Counted from the first letter of the stretch, positions 18,221-27,367 are shown. The stretch is 64,000 nucleotides of DNA from Microglena sp. YARC (GCA_022414725.1 CM039464.1:42354462-42418461); one strand, 5' to 3'. Program-made: numbers and translations. The notes: generated by a model not told the origin, from the letters alone.

Positions 18221-18350
18221 GTTTTTGTTTTGAATTGTTTGATATTTGTATTAAATAATTAATATTTATGTCAATTTATAATTTTTGTAAAATATATGCT
18301 GAATAAAGAATTTCATTTCATTTTTTATATATTTTTATTGAAAATCATTA

Positions 18351-18849
18351 TTATTTTTGAAATTGTAATTCACAGAATTCTCTATATAGTCTGCGTCGAC
18401 ACACATTATAAATCGGGGTTGTAATGACATGTCGCCATATTTTCTGTATAGTTCTTGCTGCTTTGCATTTACGTACGATAATATAGATATCTTCGGTAGT
18501 GTGTTTGCTCATACTCAAAACACACAATATCCCACGTTATGTTTCGGTTCCTGCTAAAACCACCCCAGTCCCAGGGTTTGTCTGGATTTGTAATGACAAC
18601 CTCCCACGTTATGTTGGGGTTTATACTCAACCCACTCCAGTTCCAAGGCTTGTCTGGGTTGTCTTGTATAATATCCCATGTGACGGATGGGTTCGTGCTC
18701 AAACCATCCCAGTTCCACGGCTTGTCTGGGTTGTCTTGTATAATATCCCATGTTACACGTGGATTATGACTCAAACCATGCCAGTCCCACTTGTGTTCAG
18801 AGCATTTGACTCGTCTCGATATGTGACTATTTATTTCGGTTAAAATCAT
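18351..18849 (-). pseudogene. 24-residue tandem repeat protein (copy 2, frameshifted)
   Basis: The intact part (18469-18849) has the same head as copy 1 (MILTEINSHISRRVKC) and about four repeat units (NPSVTWDIIQDNPDKPWNW). The frame then changes. The conserved tail with RHVITTPIYNVCRRRL and REFCELQ is still readable in another frame to a stop at 18351-18353. Copy 2 therefore has fewer units and a lesion near 18470-18500. It is a duplicate of the gene at 14889-15572. Confidence 0.7.
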
Positions 18850-18932
18850 TATTATAAAAAATACAATTGTAAAAATCCATATAATAAATAGTATACCACA
18901 TGTATCTTTATATAATCCACTCGACTAATTCA

Positions 18933-19406
18933 TTATATTCTTGAATCCACATCTTCTATGTTCTTTACCGTTTTGCATAACGGTACATATTCGCCATGAT
19001 TTAACAATTCATTTGATGGAAAATGACTATAGAAGGTTTCTCCAGGATATATTTTGTCAATGAAATCGAAAGCATGGTTATTGGTATAAAATAACGTATA
19101 CATTTCGCCATTGTGATATTCTTCACATGGTACATTAATCACAGTTACTATCTTTTGTAGTAGCTCTTTTTTATCACAAGTCTTGATGGAGCAATGGTCC
19201 TTTCCAATTACGCCAATCTTTTTGAATAAGCCACTCATGTACTGTAAATATATAGTGTCTGTTAAAGACAAGGGATCTATATTGCATAAATTGTAACCTA
19301 GTGTAAATACTTCGAAAGGCCCAACCAATGAAAGGTTTGTGTTTGAAAATTTAACAAAGTCTTTCATTTTTAATTCAATTGCAGTTTTTAATACTGAAAT
19401 GTACAA
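18933..19406 (-). CDS. hypothetical protein, possibly related to a LAGLIDADG-like fold
   Basis: This 157-residue protein (a second Met at residue 14 is a likely alternative start) contains FVKFSNTNLSLVGPF, then CNIDPLSLTDTIYLQYMSGL, and a late AFDFIDKIYPGETFYSHF. The Phe-Asp-Phe-Ile-Asp-Lys-Ile-Tyr segment recalls the closing helix of LAGLIDADG-type domains found as inserts in viral proteins, but the catalytic motif is not clear. Treat the family as a weak guess. Tandem short repeats (ctgaaatgtacaaaaat) flank its 5' side near 19394-19437. Confidence 0.45.
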   Translation of the reverse strand: MYISVLKTAIELKMKDFVKFSNTNLSLVGPFEVFTLGYNLCNIDPLSLTDTIYLQYMSGLFKKIGVIGKDHCSIKTCDKKELLQKIVTVINVPCEEYHNGEMYTLFYTNNHAFDFIDKIYPGETFYSHFPSNELLNHGEYVPLCKTVKNIEDVDSRI

Positions 19407-19512
19407 AAATTATATGGATACTGAAATGTACAAAAATGTGGAGAATTATTAGAGAATATAATGGAATAACACGGTTTTTAAGAGCGGATTAGTCAGGATA
19501 TAATTATTCGAT

Positions 19513-19839
19513 TCACTTAAATATTTTTCTTGTTAAAAAAATGTAACTTACAAAGCATAAAATCACCACATATACAATTGTCAACATATTCCAAACATAC
19601 CATTCTTGATATCTCTTATCGACTTTACTCATTTCCTTTATATATCTAGAAAATGTATACAATGTAACGAGACCAATACAGATGGAATATAGTATGATAC
19701 AAAGTCCTATAATTTTCATCCAATTGGCGAATTTGCCTTCGAATGAGTTACTAAAACCTATCATAGCTATAGCGACTGATGATGTGAGATACATATTTCT
19801 AGTTGCAGACAGTTGAGAATTTAATGCAGAGTACTCCAT
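19513..19839 (-). CDS. small membrane protein with three helices
   Basis: This 108-residue protein has hydrophobic stretches at about residues 18-32 (weak), 42-66 and 84-102. The cytosolic-type loop after the second helix is basic and acidic (YIKEMSKVDKRYQEW). The N-terminal MEYSALNSQLSATRNMYLTS segment, followed by a glycine-containing helix, recalls short DUF202-like membrane proteins of giant viruses. An AT palindrome lies just upstream of the start. Function is unknown. Confidence 0.65.
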   Translation of the reverse strand: MEYSALNSQLSATRNMYLTSSVAIAMIGFSNSFEGKFANWMKIIGLCIILYSICIGLVTLYTFSRYIKEMSKVDKRYQEWYVWNMLTIVYVVILCFVSYIFLTRKIFK

Positions 19840-19968
19840 TATTATAATATTATAATATTAATTTATTGATACAGAAATACTTGACAATTAAAAAACTAAC
19901 GACCTACTTTTCCTGTCCTAGACGGGAAAATATGCCAACTAGTGGAAGCCCTGGAACATAAAACTTTT

Positions 19969-20670
19969 TTAAAGTGCAATGATCCGCCCTATTAATTCGT
20001 TCTTAGTTCCACTAGTTTCCATATTACACTTGAAAAGGTACTCTTTTAGTTCTGTCATTTTTAGTTTATTCAAACTATTTTTTGACATGTTTTTAATTTC
20101 CTTCTCCTTTATCTGTTGTGTATTCTTTGCAACAGATCTAACATCATTGGCCTCTTTGGAATAATTTGCATTGACCTCCTTGACATCTTTTGCATCCTTT
20201 CCCTTTCCCTTTTCCTTTTCTTCTACAATTACATCCTCATCCTCATCATCATCCTCATCCTCATCATCCTCATCATCATCATCCTCATGATAATCTTCTA
20301 CATCATTGTCATCGTCATCCTCCTCCTCCTCATTATCATCGTTTCCAACTAGTTCGTAATCACTATGGGATATTTCTTCTGATTCTGAACAAGAAATATC
20401 ATCATTGTCATTCTCTTTCTCTTTCTCTTTCTCTTTAACATCTGAATCGACTATTATTTCCTCAACTTCTTCATGAGAACATGACAAAGAATTGATACAA
20501 CTGTCAGCATTGTTTGATGACAAGAATGCTATTTGTTTCTTTGAAATTAAAAGTTCCCTCTCTAGATCCTTGCATTCATTGTACAACTGATACATGAAAT
20601 ATGCAACGCCTGCAACACATACAACTAGAATGAGGTGTAATTTAACACTTGTATTAGTATTTGAAAACAT
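19969..20670 (-). CDS. membrane-anchored acidic protein with C-terminal SAP domain
   Basis: This 233-residue protein has an N-terminal transmembrane helix (about residues 9-28) and a short coiled segment. A long Asp/Glu stretch (about 75-155) follows, with a Lys/Glu linker and then a SAP-like domain (SLNKLKMTELKEYLFKCNME followed by TSGTKNELIGRII). SAP domains bind AT-rich DNA. The layout would place a DNA-binding head beyond a flexible acidic spacer on a membrane, fitting a genome-to-membrane tether; that is inference. The acidic section is encoded by a trinucleotide-rich repeat likely to vary in length. Confidence 0.7.
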   Translation of the reverse strand: MFSNTNTSVKLHLILVVCVAGVAYFMYQLYNECKDLERELLISKKQIAFLSSNNADSCINSLSCSHEEVEEIIVDSDVKEKEKEKENDNDDISCSESEEISHSDYELVGNDDNEEEEDDDDNDVEDYHEDDDDEDDEDEDDDEDEDVIVEEKEKGKGKDAKDVKEVNANYSKEANDVRSVAKNTQQIKEKEIKNMSKNSLNKLKMTELKEYLFKCNMETSGTKNELIGRIIAL

Positions 20671-20712
20671 ATTATTATTTATAGATACGTTTTTATGTGC
20701 AAATTGAACACA

Positions 20713-22521
20713 CTATTTTTTTGTTGTCAATATTCTCTTTATTTCTATTGCGTCTTCTATTATTTTGGCGTCAAATCCATTATTTTTCAACAATTCGAGT
20801 GCGATGAATTGTTTACATACCCCCTTTTTCAGCTTGTATGGAAATTTGATTTCATCATCGGTTATTTCTACCCCCATCTTGTAATTTGAGAAATGTTTCA
20901 ATCGGCTTGCTAATTTGGTCAGATACAAATAATGAGTGCTAATGATCGTTATGTTAGATTTGAAAGAACCTATTTTTTTGGCAATTGCATAAGCCCCAGA
21001 TATACCTTCAGTAGGATTTGTGCTGTTGAATATTTCATCCATGACTATCAATGATGGTCCTTTGCATTTCTTTAGCATGTCAATACTCTCCTTAGAGCGA
21101 TGCATTTCTGCTTCAAATAATGATTCTTTGCCCTTACAATCCGGTATGTTGATTTGACTATGAATCAAATGGAATGGCGAAATAGTGGAGCTCTTTGCTG
21201 CAGATATTGTTAATGTCTGTGAGAAGAGAACGTTTGACAATATTGATTTGATCAATGTAGATTTTCCACCGGCATTGGGTCCCGTGATAATCATATTACG
21301 TGCATCGCCACCGGATCCACCTAGTTTGACATTGTTATATACTACCTTTTCAATATCTAAACATGGGTGCCAAAGTTGATCCATTGTGCATTCTGATTTA
21401 TTTGATGTAAAACTCGTATATGTATACTTGTCTAATTGGACTTTGTATTTAATAGCCCAGATGGTGTCCAACATGTATACTTTTTGAACAAGGGATATAT
21501 ATTCTTCCGGTTTAATATTTTTGAATATCTTCAACCGTGAACCAAAGTTACTCATTAAGCTGAATGGTTCTGTAGATACATTTTTGAAACAGGTATCCGA
21601 ATCACTGTCATCAATATCGCATCCAAATACATCATTGGGTGTTTCGCTATTCCAGTGATTGTCGACAATAAGTTTACAATCCCGTATGAATTGGATGATG
21701 TTGTTTATTTTGTTTGTTAAAAGCTTTGATATCTTGTACATTGTTGACGAAAGCTCGATGCTATTAAACATACTCTGAAAGTAGAATATCAGAGAAAATG
21801 CGTAGCTTATATATTTGAAATTGTCGAAAAACCCCCCTCCTCTTTTCCCGAAAACATCGCTAGTCGTCTGAAACATTGTCTTGAATGTCATTTGTATGTA
21901 AGCTGTGAATGGCATACTGACTCCGAGTTTGAAATATAAAACCAGGTATGGGAGAATGAAGTACATAATAGGTGACATAACACCGATGGATGGTGAAAAC
22001 AATATGCTATATATGTTTAATGTAGTCAAGGCATATTCATCACCATTCAACCATGATGTAAAGGTTGAACGATAATAAACCATTTTGTAAACATCTTTGA
22101 TTGTTTCTTCTTCTTCTCCAAACATTGACAGGAAGCTGTTTTCGTTTTCTTTTATTCGCTTCATGACATCCATGTGTTCTGTTGATATTGGTTTGGCATT
22201 CTTTATCAATGCCTGTCTCTTCATTAAAGATTCACAATCTTTAAGGGGGGATTGTAATAGGTGCTTTAGATACACTTTACTACCACCCGTAATACAATGA
22301 CTGTCTACTTGTTTGAATAATGTATTATCATCCCCGGAGAAAGATTTGAATAATTCAACATCATTTGTCAGATTGCCACCATAAACATTGTTTTCTTTAT
22401 TACATTTATGGCAAATGTATTGTGATGCCAAGTTTTGATTTTCAAGTGAGCACGTTTTCTGTACTATTCCGTTGACGGTGCTCGCTAATTCCATATTTTC
22501 TTTACTCAAAACAAATTGCAT
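20713..22521 (-). CDS. MutS-like mismatch-repair ATPase
   Basis: This 602-residue protein belongs to the MutS ABC-ATPase superfamily. The C-terminal domain has Walker A GPNAGGKSTLIKS (about residue 412), Walker B SLIVMDEIFNSTNPTEG (about 490) with the following His switch (IISTHYLY), and the dimer-interface region. The N-terminal two-thirds is lever/clamp-like and includes hydrophobic helices and CHKCNKENN near residue 60. The mismatch-recognition domain is not apparent. It resembles the short MutS-like proteins of large algal viruses (a MutS8-type label is possible), not the long MutS7 with HNH nuclease. It may act in recombination or repair with the resolvase and exonuclease in this window. 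Confidence 0.88.
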   Translation of the reverse strand: MQFVLSKENMELASTVNGIVQKTCSLENQNLASQYICHKCNKENNVYGGNLTNDVELFKSFSGDDNTLFKQVDSHCITGGSKVYLKHLLQSPLKDCESLMKRQALIKNAKPISTEHMDVMKRIKENENSFLSMFGEEEETIKDVYKMVYYRSTFTSWLNGDEYALTTLNIYSILFSPSIGVMSPIMYFILPYLVLYFKLGVSMPFTAYIQMTFKTMFQTTSDVFGKRGGGFFDNFKYISYAFSLIFYFQSMFNSIELSSTMYKISKLLTNKINNIIQFIRDCKLIVDNHWNSETPNDVFGCDIDDSDSDTCFKNVSTEPFSLMSNFGSRLKIFKNIKPEEYISLVQKVYMLDTIWAIKYKVQLDKYTYTSFTSNKSECTMDQLWHPCLDIEKVVYNNVKLGGSGGDARNMIITGPNAGGKSTLIKSILSNVLFSQTLTISAAKSSTISPFHLIHSQINIPDCKGKESLFEAEMHRSKESIDMLKKCKGPSLIVMDEIFNSTNPTEGISGAYAIAKKIGSFKSNITIISTHYLYLTKLASRLKHFSNYKMGVEITDDEIKFPYKLKKGVCKQFIALELLKNNGFDAKIIEDAIEIKRILTTKK

Positions 22522-22569
22522 ACTATGTCATACACACGTTTTTAAACATAGTCAATAAACGTGAAATAT

Positions 22570-22845
22570 TTATTTAAAGTGGATGATTTTTTTAAAAATC
22601 ATCCAATAAACCAAAACACCCAGTACTATATAAATTGACATAACTATGAAATCTGTTGAAAGAAATTGATGCTTTTCATTGTCAGTCATATACATAAGAA
22701 ATTGTATTACTATTTGTATTACTAAAAGCCTAGACACGTCATAAAACACATCAACATATTCTTTCCCGAGATAATTAGTTATATCATAGGTGAATAAAGT
22801 ATTTTCGGTATCTTCGTTATCAGATTTACCAGTTGATTGATTCAT
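22570..22845 (-). CDS. small two-helix membrane protein
   Basis: This 91-residue protein has an acidic head (NQSTGKSDNEDTENTLFTYD), an amphipathic segment (YLGKEYVDVFYDVSRLLVIQ), and two hydrophobic helices (about residues 42-54 and 67-85). Its basic end is MIFKKIIHFK. The 3' end carries a hairpin (22581-22604). The neighbour on the minus strand is the MutS-like gene; the divergent gene at 22873 starts 27 bases from its ATG. Probably a virion or host-membrane protein; no function is assigned. Confidence 0.6.
   Translation of the reverse strand: MNQSTGKSDNEDTENTLFTYDITNYLGKEYVDVFYDVSRLLVIQIVIQFLMYMTDNEKHQFLSTDFIVMSIYIVLGVLVYWMIFKKIIHFK
22581..22604. terminator. hairpin at gene 3' end
   Basis: The arms ggatgattttt and aaaaatcatcc are separated by two bases. 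The structure covers the last codons of the small membrane protein read on the minus strand. Its position matches a 3'-end or polyadenylation hairpin. Confidence 0.45.
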
Positions 22846-22872
22846 TTAAAGGTAAAATAGAAAAAGAATAGA

Positions 22873-23136
22873 ATGAATCAACACACTTCATTCTTGGAGT
22901 ATAATGGCAAATATTACAGCTTTGCGAATACAGACCCAAAAGTGCAGTGGTTTGTGGTCAAGGGTCATAATGAATATCCAAACTTGTCGGTAAATTATAT
23001 TCTAACTCTAGGTCGAATGTGGATGGCAGAAAAAACACTACATGTCGAGTACGATAAATCCCCAGAACACATATATCAGATAAAAATGATAGAAAGCAAG
23101 TTGTTTGAAACAACTTGTCATCCCGTGTTCAAGTAG
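22873..23136 (+). CDS. small hypothetical protein
   Basis: This 87-residue protein begins NQHTSFLEYNGKYYSFANTD and carries VQWFVVKGHNEYPNLSV. It has no membrane helix and two short beta-like stretches. It is divergent from the membrane-protein gene (27-base gap) and overlaps the convergent repeat protein by 19 bases. No homologous family is recognised. Confidence 0.5.
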   Translation: MNQHTSFLEYNGKYYSFANTDPKVQWFVVKGHNEYPNLSVNYILTLGRMWMAEKTLHVEYDKSPEHIYQIKMIESKLFETTCHPVFK

Positions 23137-23516
23137 TTAGATTCGTTCAGAATTCCCTCAATCCTACTTCCAAGAGAAGTCAACATATCCTTAACGTCCC
23201 CTCCTTTTTGAGTCATATGTTCAGGTTCCTTGTCGTGTTTATTTTTATCCAAAAAGGTTTTTGCGACTAAAAAACTCACTGGAATTACAAGGTTAGCTAG
23301 TTGGGTCAAATATTCACCCCCTCCAATATGTTGCGTATTTATCCCCTCAACTGGAATGTATTCGCCTATATTAGTGTTTTGTGTATCCATTCCATCTATT
23401 GGCATGTATTCGCCAATACCAGTGTATTGTGTATCAATTCCATCTGCTGGCATGTATTCTCCTCCACCTTTCATATCAGGAGATACTCCTGCACATCCAC
23501 AACTCGTTGTATTCAT
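23118..23516 (-). CDS. small protein with imperfect GEYMP repeats
   Basis: This 132-residue protein has an N-terminal CGCAG motif, then four imperfect units of about 15-16 residues (GEYMPADGIDTQYTGI, GEYMPIDGMDTQNTNI, GEYIPVEGINTQHIGG and a last GEYLTQL). A hydrophobic helix follows (LANLVIPVSFLVAKTFL), then a charged tail with ILNES. Repeats and a single helix point to a small structural or membrane-peripheral protein. Convergent with the 87-residue gene (19-base overlap). Confidence 0.6.
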   Translation of the reverse strand: MNTTSCGCAGVSPDMKGGGEYMPADGIDTQYTGIGEYMPIDGMDTQNTNIGEYIPVEGINTQHIGGGEYLTQLANLVIPVSFLVAKTFLDKNKHDKEPEHMTQKGGDVKDMLTSLGSRIEGILNESNYLNTG

Positions 23517-23545
23517 TTTACTGCTTGTTTAGAAAAAAAATAGAC

Positions 23546-24456
23546 TCATCGGACATGAAAACACAATTGTATAAACATTTCCTCATACAAGAATGAATAT
23601 TTGTTACAAAGTACAAACTTTCTCTGGCATTCCGCAAGTAATGCAACAATGTCGTGCATATTCTTTGTTGGAAAACAGGAAGCACAAATATGTACCAGTT
23701 GTCTACATACAGACTCTGGTCTTACGCCTGATATTTCTATACGAGACACCGTGTCGTTGACACACATAAGCATGTCTTTATTACTAGTGGCGAATACCAT
23801 TTTGTTAATCCTACATTTGAGAAAATCTTCAAAATGAAATTATGTTTTTTGTTTTCGAGCAACAATAAAAATTTGCTCATATTCCCACCCGATTTATCTA
23901 AATACAGATCTATCAAATCTGATGATAATTGTATGTCCAGGTTTCTCAATATACTATCGTGGTTATCTCTAACATTGATCACACATCGCAGAGAAAAACA
24001 TCTACTTATTATACCTTTGTCTATGCATGACACATTTTTTCGAACAAATAGGATCAGTATCCCACTCCCATCTGATACGTTCTTGAATCTAGTCATCATG
24101 TTAAAAGACACTTTGTCAAAATTCTTCAAGACAATAATGTGTCTTTTGGTTATAGGGTTTATACTATCATGAGATGCTAATTTCCCCAAGAATAATATGA
24201 GGTTTATTTTTTGTTGGTACAACAAATCTGATATGTCTACAAGTATGTAATGCATATGCCAATAGTGCGGGAACTGGTGTATGCTATCCGGTATCCTTTT
24301 CTGTGCTTGTGCATCTGTTTTCGTCACGTTTTTCAAGAAAGACGCCAAACATAAGTTCAACACCATTTCGTCTGAACCATATAACAAAACATTTGAAAGG
24401 TTTTCTATATTTTGAATCTTTAGAAATTGTTGTAGACATGGCGACTTGACAAACAA
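23546..24456 (-). pseudogene. clamp-loader (RFC-like) subunit, frameshifted
   Basis: The first part (23737-24456) has the fold order of clamp-loader subunits: a P-loop position without a Walker motif (VLLYGSDEMVLN), a Walker B-like strand (HIIVLKNFDKVS) and the SRC motif in GIISRCFSLR that supplies the trans arginine finger. The second frame (23546-23800) reads as the helical collar end (GVRPESVCRQLVHICAS). The switch falls between about 23737 and 23840, next to aaaacaaaaaac on the coding strand. It would act as a non-ATP-binding, delta-like partner in loading the sliding clamp. The break is probably a one-base error or a recent lesion. Confidence 0.7.
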
Positions 24457-24539
24457 TTGAGGGTCCTGTAAGAACTTCTTCTTAAAGTTATCTTAGACCT
24501 GTAGGTGCATTATTCATAAATATTAGTAGTTGTAACCTT

Positions 24540-25433
24540 ATGTCTGAAAATTATTACTGCATTCTTGGTATAGTACCCACTGCCTCACAAGAGGAGATAA
24601 AACGAGCATACAGGAAATGTGCCATCGAATATCACCCGGATAAGTGCTTTAATAATCCGGGCTCAAATGATAAAATGAAAGACATAAACGTAGCATTTGC
24701 AACTCTAAGTGATCCTCAAAAAAAAAAATTATATGATATGGGGTTGGAAACAGACCCAGTCATGGAGTTCGACTGGTCTGTGTTGTCTAGTTTATTTCAA
24801 AAATTGGTTTCGAATATTAAACAACAAAAAAAGCCTCAAACAAGTACCCAACATACACCACGAAGTGTGAAAAAAATACAAATTGATATAGTTGTTGATA
24901 TGAAAGAGGTTTGTATGATCACCCCCCCAGTTAAAAAGATAGGTGTAAAAGTTTTGCGGCACGAGAATGGTAAAAAGAAAATAGACTTGATACATATATA
25001 CGTCCATCTCATGAATTATGAAGATACATATGTTTTTGAGGGGGAGGGGGATGAATCATCTCCCGGTGTGTTTGGTGATATTCATGTAAATTTGATAATT
25101 AAACCTATAGAGAATTACCACATCGATGATATTTTCAGCCGGTACAATTTGTACTACGATCATATCGTTGCGTTATCGGACTATCTATATGGATCAAATA
25201 CACAGATACATCACATTGACGGTGAATCCACCATAGATATAAAATATATAAGCGGGATAACTACTTGTGTGTATAAAGGTCTTGGAATATCGTATTTGGA
25301 CGATTCGTCCAACAAACAATGTAGAGGAGATTTGCATGTCATGTTCAATTTGCGAATGCCTGAAATGAACGATGAAAATAAAAGGCATTGTTCGGATATA
25401 GATTTCAGAAACTTAATTTCTCGCTTATATTGA
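24540..25433 (+). CDS. DnaJ/Hsp40-like chaperone
   Basis: This 297-residue protein opens with a J domain (YYCILGIVPTASQEEIKRAY, HPD at about 32-34, then YDMGLETD). J domains stimulate Hsp70 ATPase. The Gly/Phe region is short and the zinc-finger repeats of type I DnaJ are missing, so it is a type II form. A C-terminal substrate-binding-like beta domain is visible (IDIVVDMKEVCMITPPVKKI, then DTYVFEGEGDESSPGVFGDI). Its last 29 bases overlap the convergent metalloprotease gene. It probably recruits host Hsp70 for folding or uncoating. Confidence 0.88.
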   Translation: MSENYYCILGIVPTASQEEIKRAYRKCAIEYHPDKCFNNPGSNDKMKDINVAFATLSDPQKKKLYDMGLETDPVMEFDWSVLSSLFQKLVSNIKQQKKPQTSTQHTPRSVKKIQIDIVVDMKEVCMITPPVKKIGVKVLRHENGKKKIDLIHIYVHLMNYEDTYVFEGEGDESSPGVFGDIHVNLIIKPIENYHIDDIFSRYNLYYDHIVALSDYLYGSNTQIHHIDGESTIDIKYISGITTCVYKGLGISYLDDSSNKQCRGDLHVMFNLRMPEMNDENKRHCSDIDFRNLISRLY

Positions 25434-26319
25434 TTGATCTCATCGACTTCAACGTAGTGTATCCACTATACTTGTTATTTAAATCTTCTTTTGACAAAAT
25501 GTCCATCATCATACACAATACTTGTTTTGTATTTTCTGTTGCATTTTTAATCTTCACAATTTTCAGAAAAGCATCCAAATGATCGAATAACACAGCTCTG
25601 CACACATAATATGAATATACGTGAGACTGTTGTATAATTTGTCCACCATGTTCCTTTGCATGCGATGATAGAGCGTTCATTATTCTGATGAATCTAATCC
25701 TATGTTTTTCTATTTCGCGTTTTTGTTGATTAATATCCCTGTATGTAAACACTATATAAAGATATACCGCCAGAGTTTCCGTATATGCTTCGTTCAAGTC
25801 AATGTAATTCGTACTATCAATAAAACAATCAAGCAAGAATGTGTTTTCGTCGTTTCTTATTTTAAATTTCCCTTTGAGATCCATATCGAAATAGTGAATC
25901 ATTTCGTGTAAAAGTACTTTGTACATGTCTTCGTACCGGTATATAAAAATTTCTTTGCTTCCGTCTGCCAAGAATGTTGTTGTGAAACCATTGTTGGCAT
26001 GTTCAGATGTTAAATATTTGTCTTTGGGGAATTCTTTTTCAATGTTCGTCGGGACAACTATAATATGTAATTTTTTACCAGATAATTTTTTACCAGATAA
26101 TACTGGATGAGTGTTATCTATGAAACTTTTTATGTAATGTACCATGTTGTCAATCATACTGTTATTGAAATGTGTAAAATCTGTGAAATAAAAACTTAGA
26201 TAAGTAAATACTCCTTTGTATACGAAGTCGTATTTCGTATTTCCCTTTATATGCTTTCTTTCAATAACAATACCCAAGTATTTTTTTGTATTGGAATTAT
26301 CTAGGTATTTATATACCAT
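25405..26319 (-). CDS. zinc metalloprotease-like protein (HExxH)
   Basis: This 304-residue protein counts from the ATG at 26319; an upstream Met at 26376 would add a hydrophobic 19-residue stretch that runs into the promoter zone of the divergent gene. The zinc site VLLHEMIHYFDMD (HEMIH at about 138-142) is followed by a helical domain with LNEAYTETLAVYLYIV, where a downstream Glu is a candidate third ligand. It resembles metalloproteases of other algal giant viruses. A 15-base tandem duplication near 26071-26100 repeats four to five residues. It overlaps the DnaJ gene by 29 bases. Confidence 0.8.
   Translation of the reverse strand: MVYKYLDNSNTKKYLGIVIERKHIKGNTKYDFVYKGVFTYLSFYFTDFTHFNNSMIDNMVHYIKSFIDNTHPVLSGKKLSGKKLHIIVVPTNIEKEFPKDKYLTSEHANNGFTTTFLADGSKEIFIYRYEDMYKVLLHEMIHYFDMDLKGKFKIRNDENTFLLDCFIDSTNYIDLNEAYTETLAVYLYIVFTYRDINQQKREIEKHRIRFIRIMNALSSHAKEHGGQIIQQSHVYSYYVCRAVLFDHLDAFLKIVKIKNATENTKQVLCMMMDILSKEDLNNKYSGYTTLKSMRSINISEKLSF
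26071..26100. repeat. 15-base tandem duplication
   Basis: The unit ttttttaccagataa occurs twice in a row. It lies within the metalloprotease gene and keeps the frame, so it repeats five residues. It is probably a recent slippage event. Confidence 0.75.
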
Positions 26320-26407
26320 TTGCTTTATTACAATAAAAAAAATGAAATGGATATAAAAGGAAGAGGTTATATACAATCACAACAAACAATCCCAACAACA
26401 ATTCAAA

Positions 26408-26935
26408 ATGTCTTCCACTAACAACTTCGCCATGCTCGCTTCCGATGTCAGCTTTGACAAGCTCAAATTCTCTGACAAGGTAACCGTCAACTCCAACAAC
26501 AATGGTCGTACCATTTACGCATCATACAGTGATCCTAATCACAATGGTGTTGTGATCGAGACCCCATGGATGAAACTTCCATACGGAGTGTCTGTGTGGT
26601 CTAATGATGGAAATGGCCCTGATCGTCATTCATTGAACATGTCTTTCGCGTCCCAGTACTCCAGTACAACCGAGATCGATGATTTCAAGGAGTTCATCCA
26701 GAACCTCGACAAATTCTTCGTCGACCAATATCACAAGAACTCTGGAGCTTGGAAGCAGAAGACTTACCAGAATCCCGAGGTTGTTCGAGAGTTGTACACA
26801 TTCATGTACAAGTTGTCTGTTGAGGCGTTTCATAATTTCTGTGAGCTCTTTAGAAATAGATACTACAGTGCGTTGTTCCCTCCCACCTACCTCGAGATTG
26901 TCAAGACGGGTAATTTGATCCTCCACTTTTTCTGA
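26408..26935 (+). CDS. conserved giant-virus protein, possibly C-terminally truncated
   Basis: This 175-residue protein has a more GC-rich, synonymous-choice-biased sequence than its neighbours, suggesting high expression. A TATA-like element (atataaaagg) precedes the ATG by about 55 bases. The N-terminus has NNGRTIYASYSDPNHNGVVI, then ETPWMKLPYGVSVWSNDG, which recalls an abundant protein of algal and mimivirus-like viruses that starts with a similar Gln/Glu-Thr-Pro-Trp-Met block and is thought to bind nucleic acid. The C-terminus stops soon after SALFPPTYLEIV, earlier than I would expect for that family. Function is inference. Confidence 0.55.
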   Translation: MSSTNNFAMLASDVSFDKLKFSDKVTVNSNNNGRTIYASYSDPNHNGVVIETPWMKLPYGVSVWSNDGNGPDRHSLNMSFASQYSSTTEIDDFKEFIQNLDKFFVDQYHKNSGAWKQKTYQNPEVVRELYTFMYKLSVEAFHNFCELFRNRYYSALFPPTYLEIVKTGNLILHFF

Positions 26936-26998
26936 GAATAATTTTGAACGTGGCATTATGTATTTTTATATATGATTAGATTTTTATTTACAATTTGT

Positions 26999-27367
26999 CT
27001 AAATCTTTAAGAAGTTGAATAGTACATTTTCTTGCATATTCTTACATTCTTTAGACTTACCGCTCTTTTTTATTTTGTACAAACTTGGCACTCCATTTAT
27101 CTGACCTAACTGTCTGACTAAGGTTTTTATTTTATCGTTCTCCATGTGTCCCTTTAGCATTTCTATCAAGCTATCAACGCAATTGTAATTACATTGTATA
27201 ATTAATCTATCTGCATGTACATTTTTCATAGCACGACCCCATGTTGATTCTTCATCATCAGTTCGTTTCCCCATTAATGCTGTACAATATCCACAAGTGT
27301 TTGTGTAAATTAATACATACATACTTTCTTTACAGTCCTTTTCAACGTCAATTCGAATAACAGTCAT
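26999..27367 (-). CDS. thioredoxin/glutaredoxin-fold protein
   Basis: This 122-residue protein starts TVIRIDVEKDCKESMYVLIY and has the redox-site CGYC in IYTNTCGYCTALMG; an upstream Met (27403) would add a hydrophobic stretch. It continues with a GVPSLYKI segment, with the cis-Pro typical of the fold. It could act as a thiol oxidoreductase or sulfhydryl carrier for virion disulfides. The second thioredoxin-like protein of the window (61.4 kb) carries a membrane anchor. No partner gene is apparent. Confidence 0.7.
   Translation of the reverse strand: MTVIRIDVEKDCKESMYVLIYTNTCGYCTALMGKRTDDEESTWGRAMKNVHADRLIIQCNYNCVDSLIEMLKGHMENDKIKTLVRQLGQINGVPSLYKIKKSGKSKECKNMQENVLFNFLKI

Noticed and set aside
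20190..20438. Plus-strand His/Pro-rich frame
   Set aside because: Reverse reading of the Asp/Glu codons of the SAP protein.
26630..26956. Minus-strand frame of 108 residues
   Set aside because: Shadow of the GC-richer plus-strand gene; no motif and no promoter.
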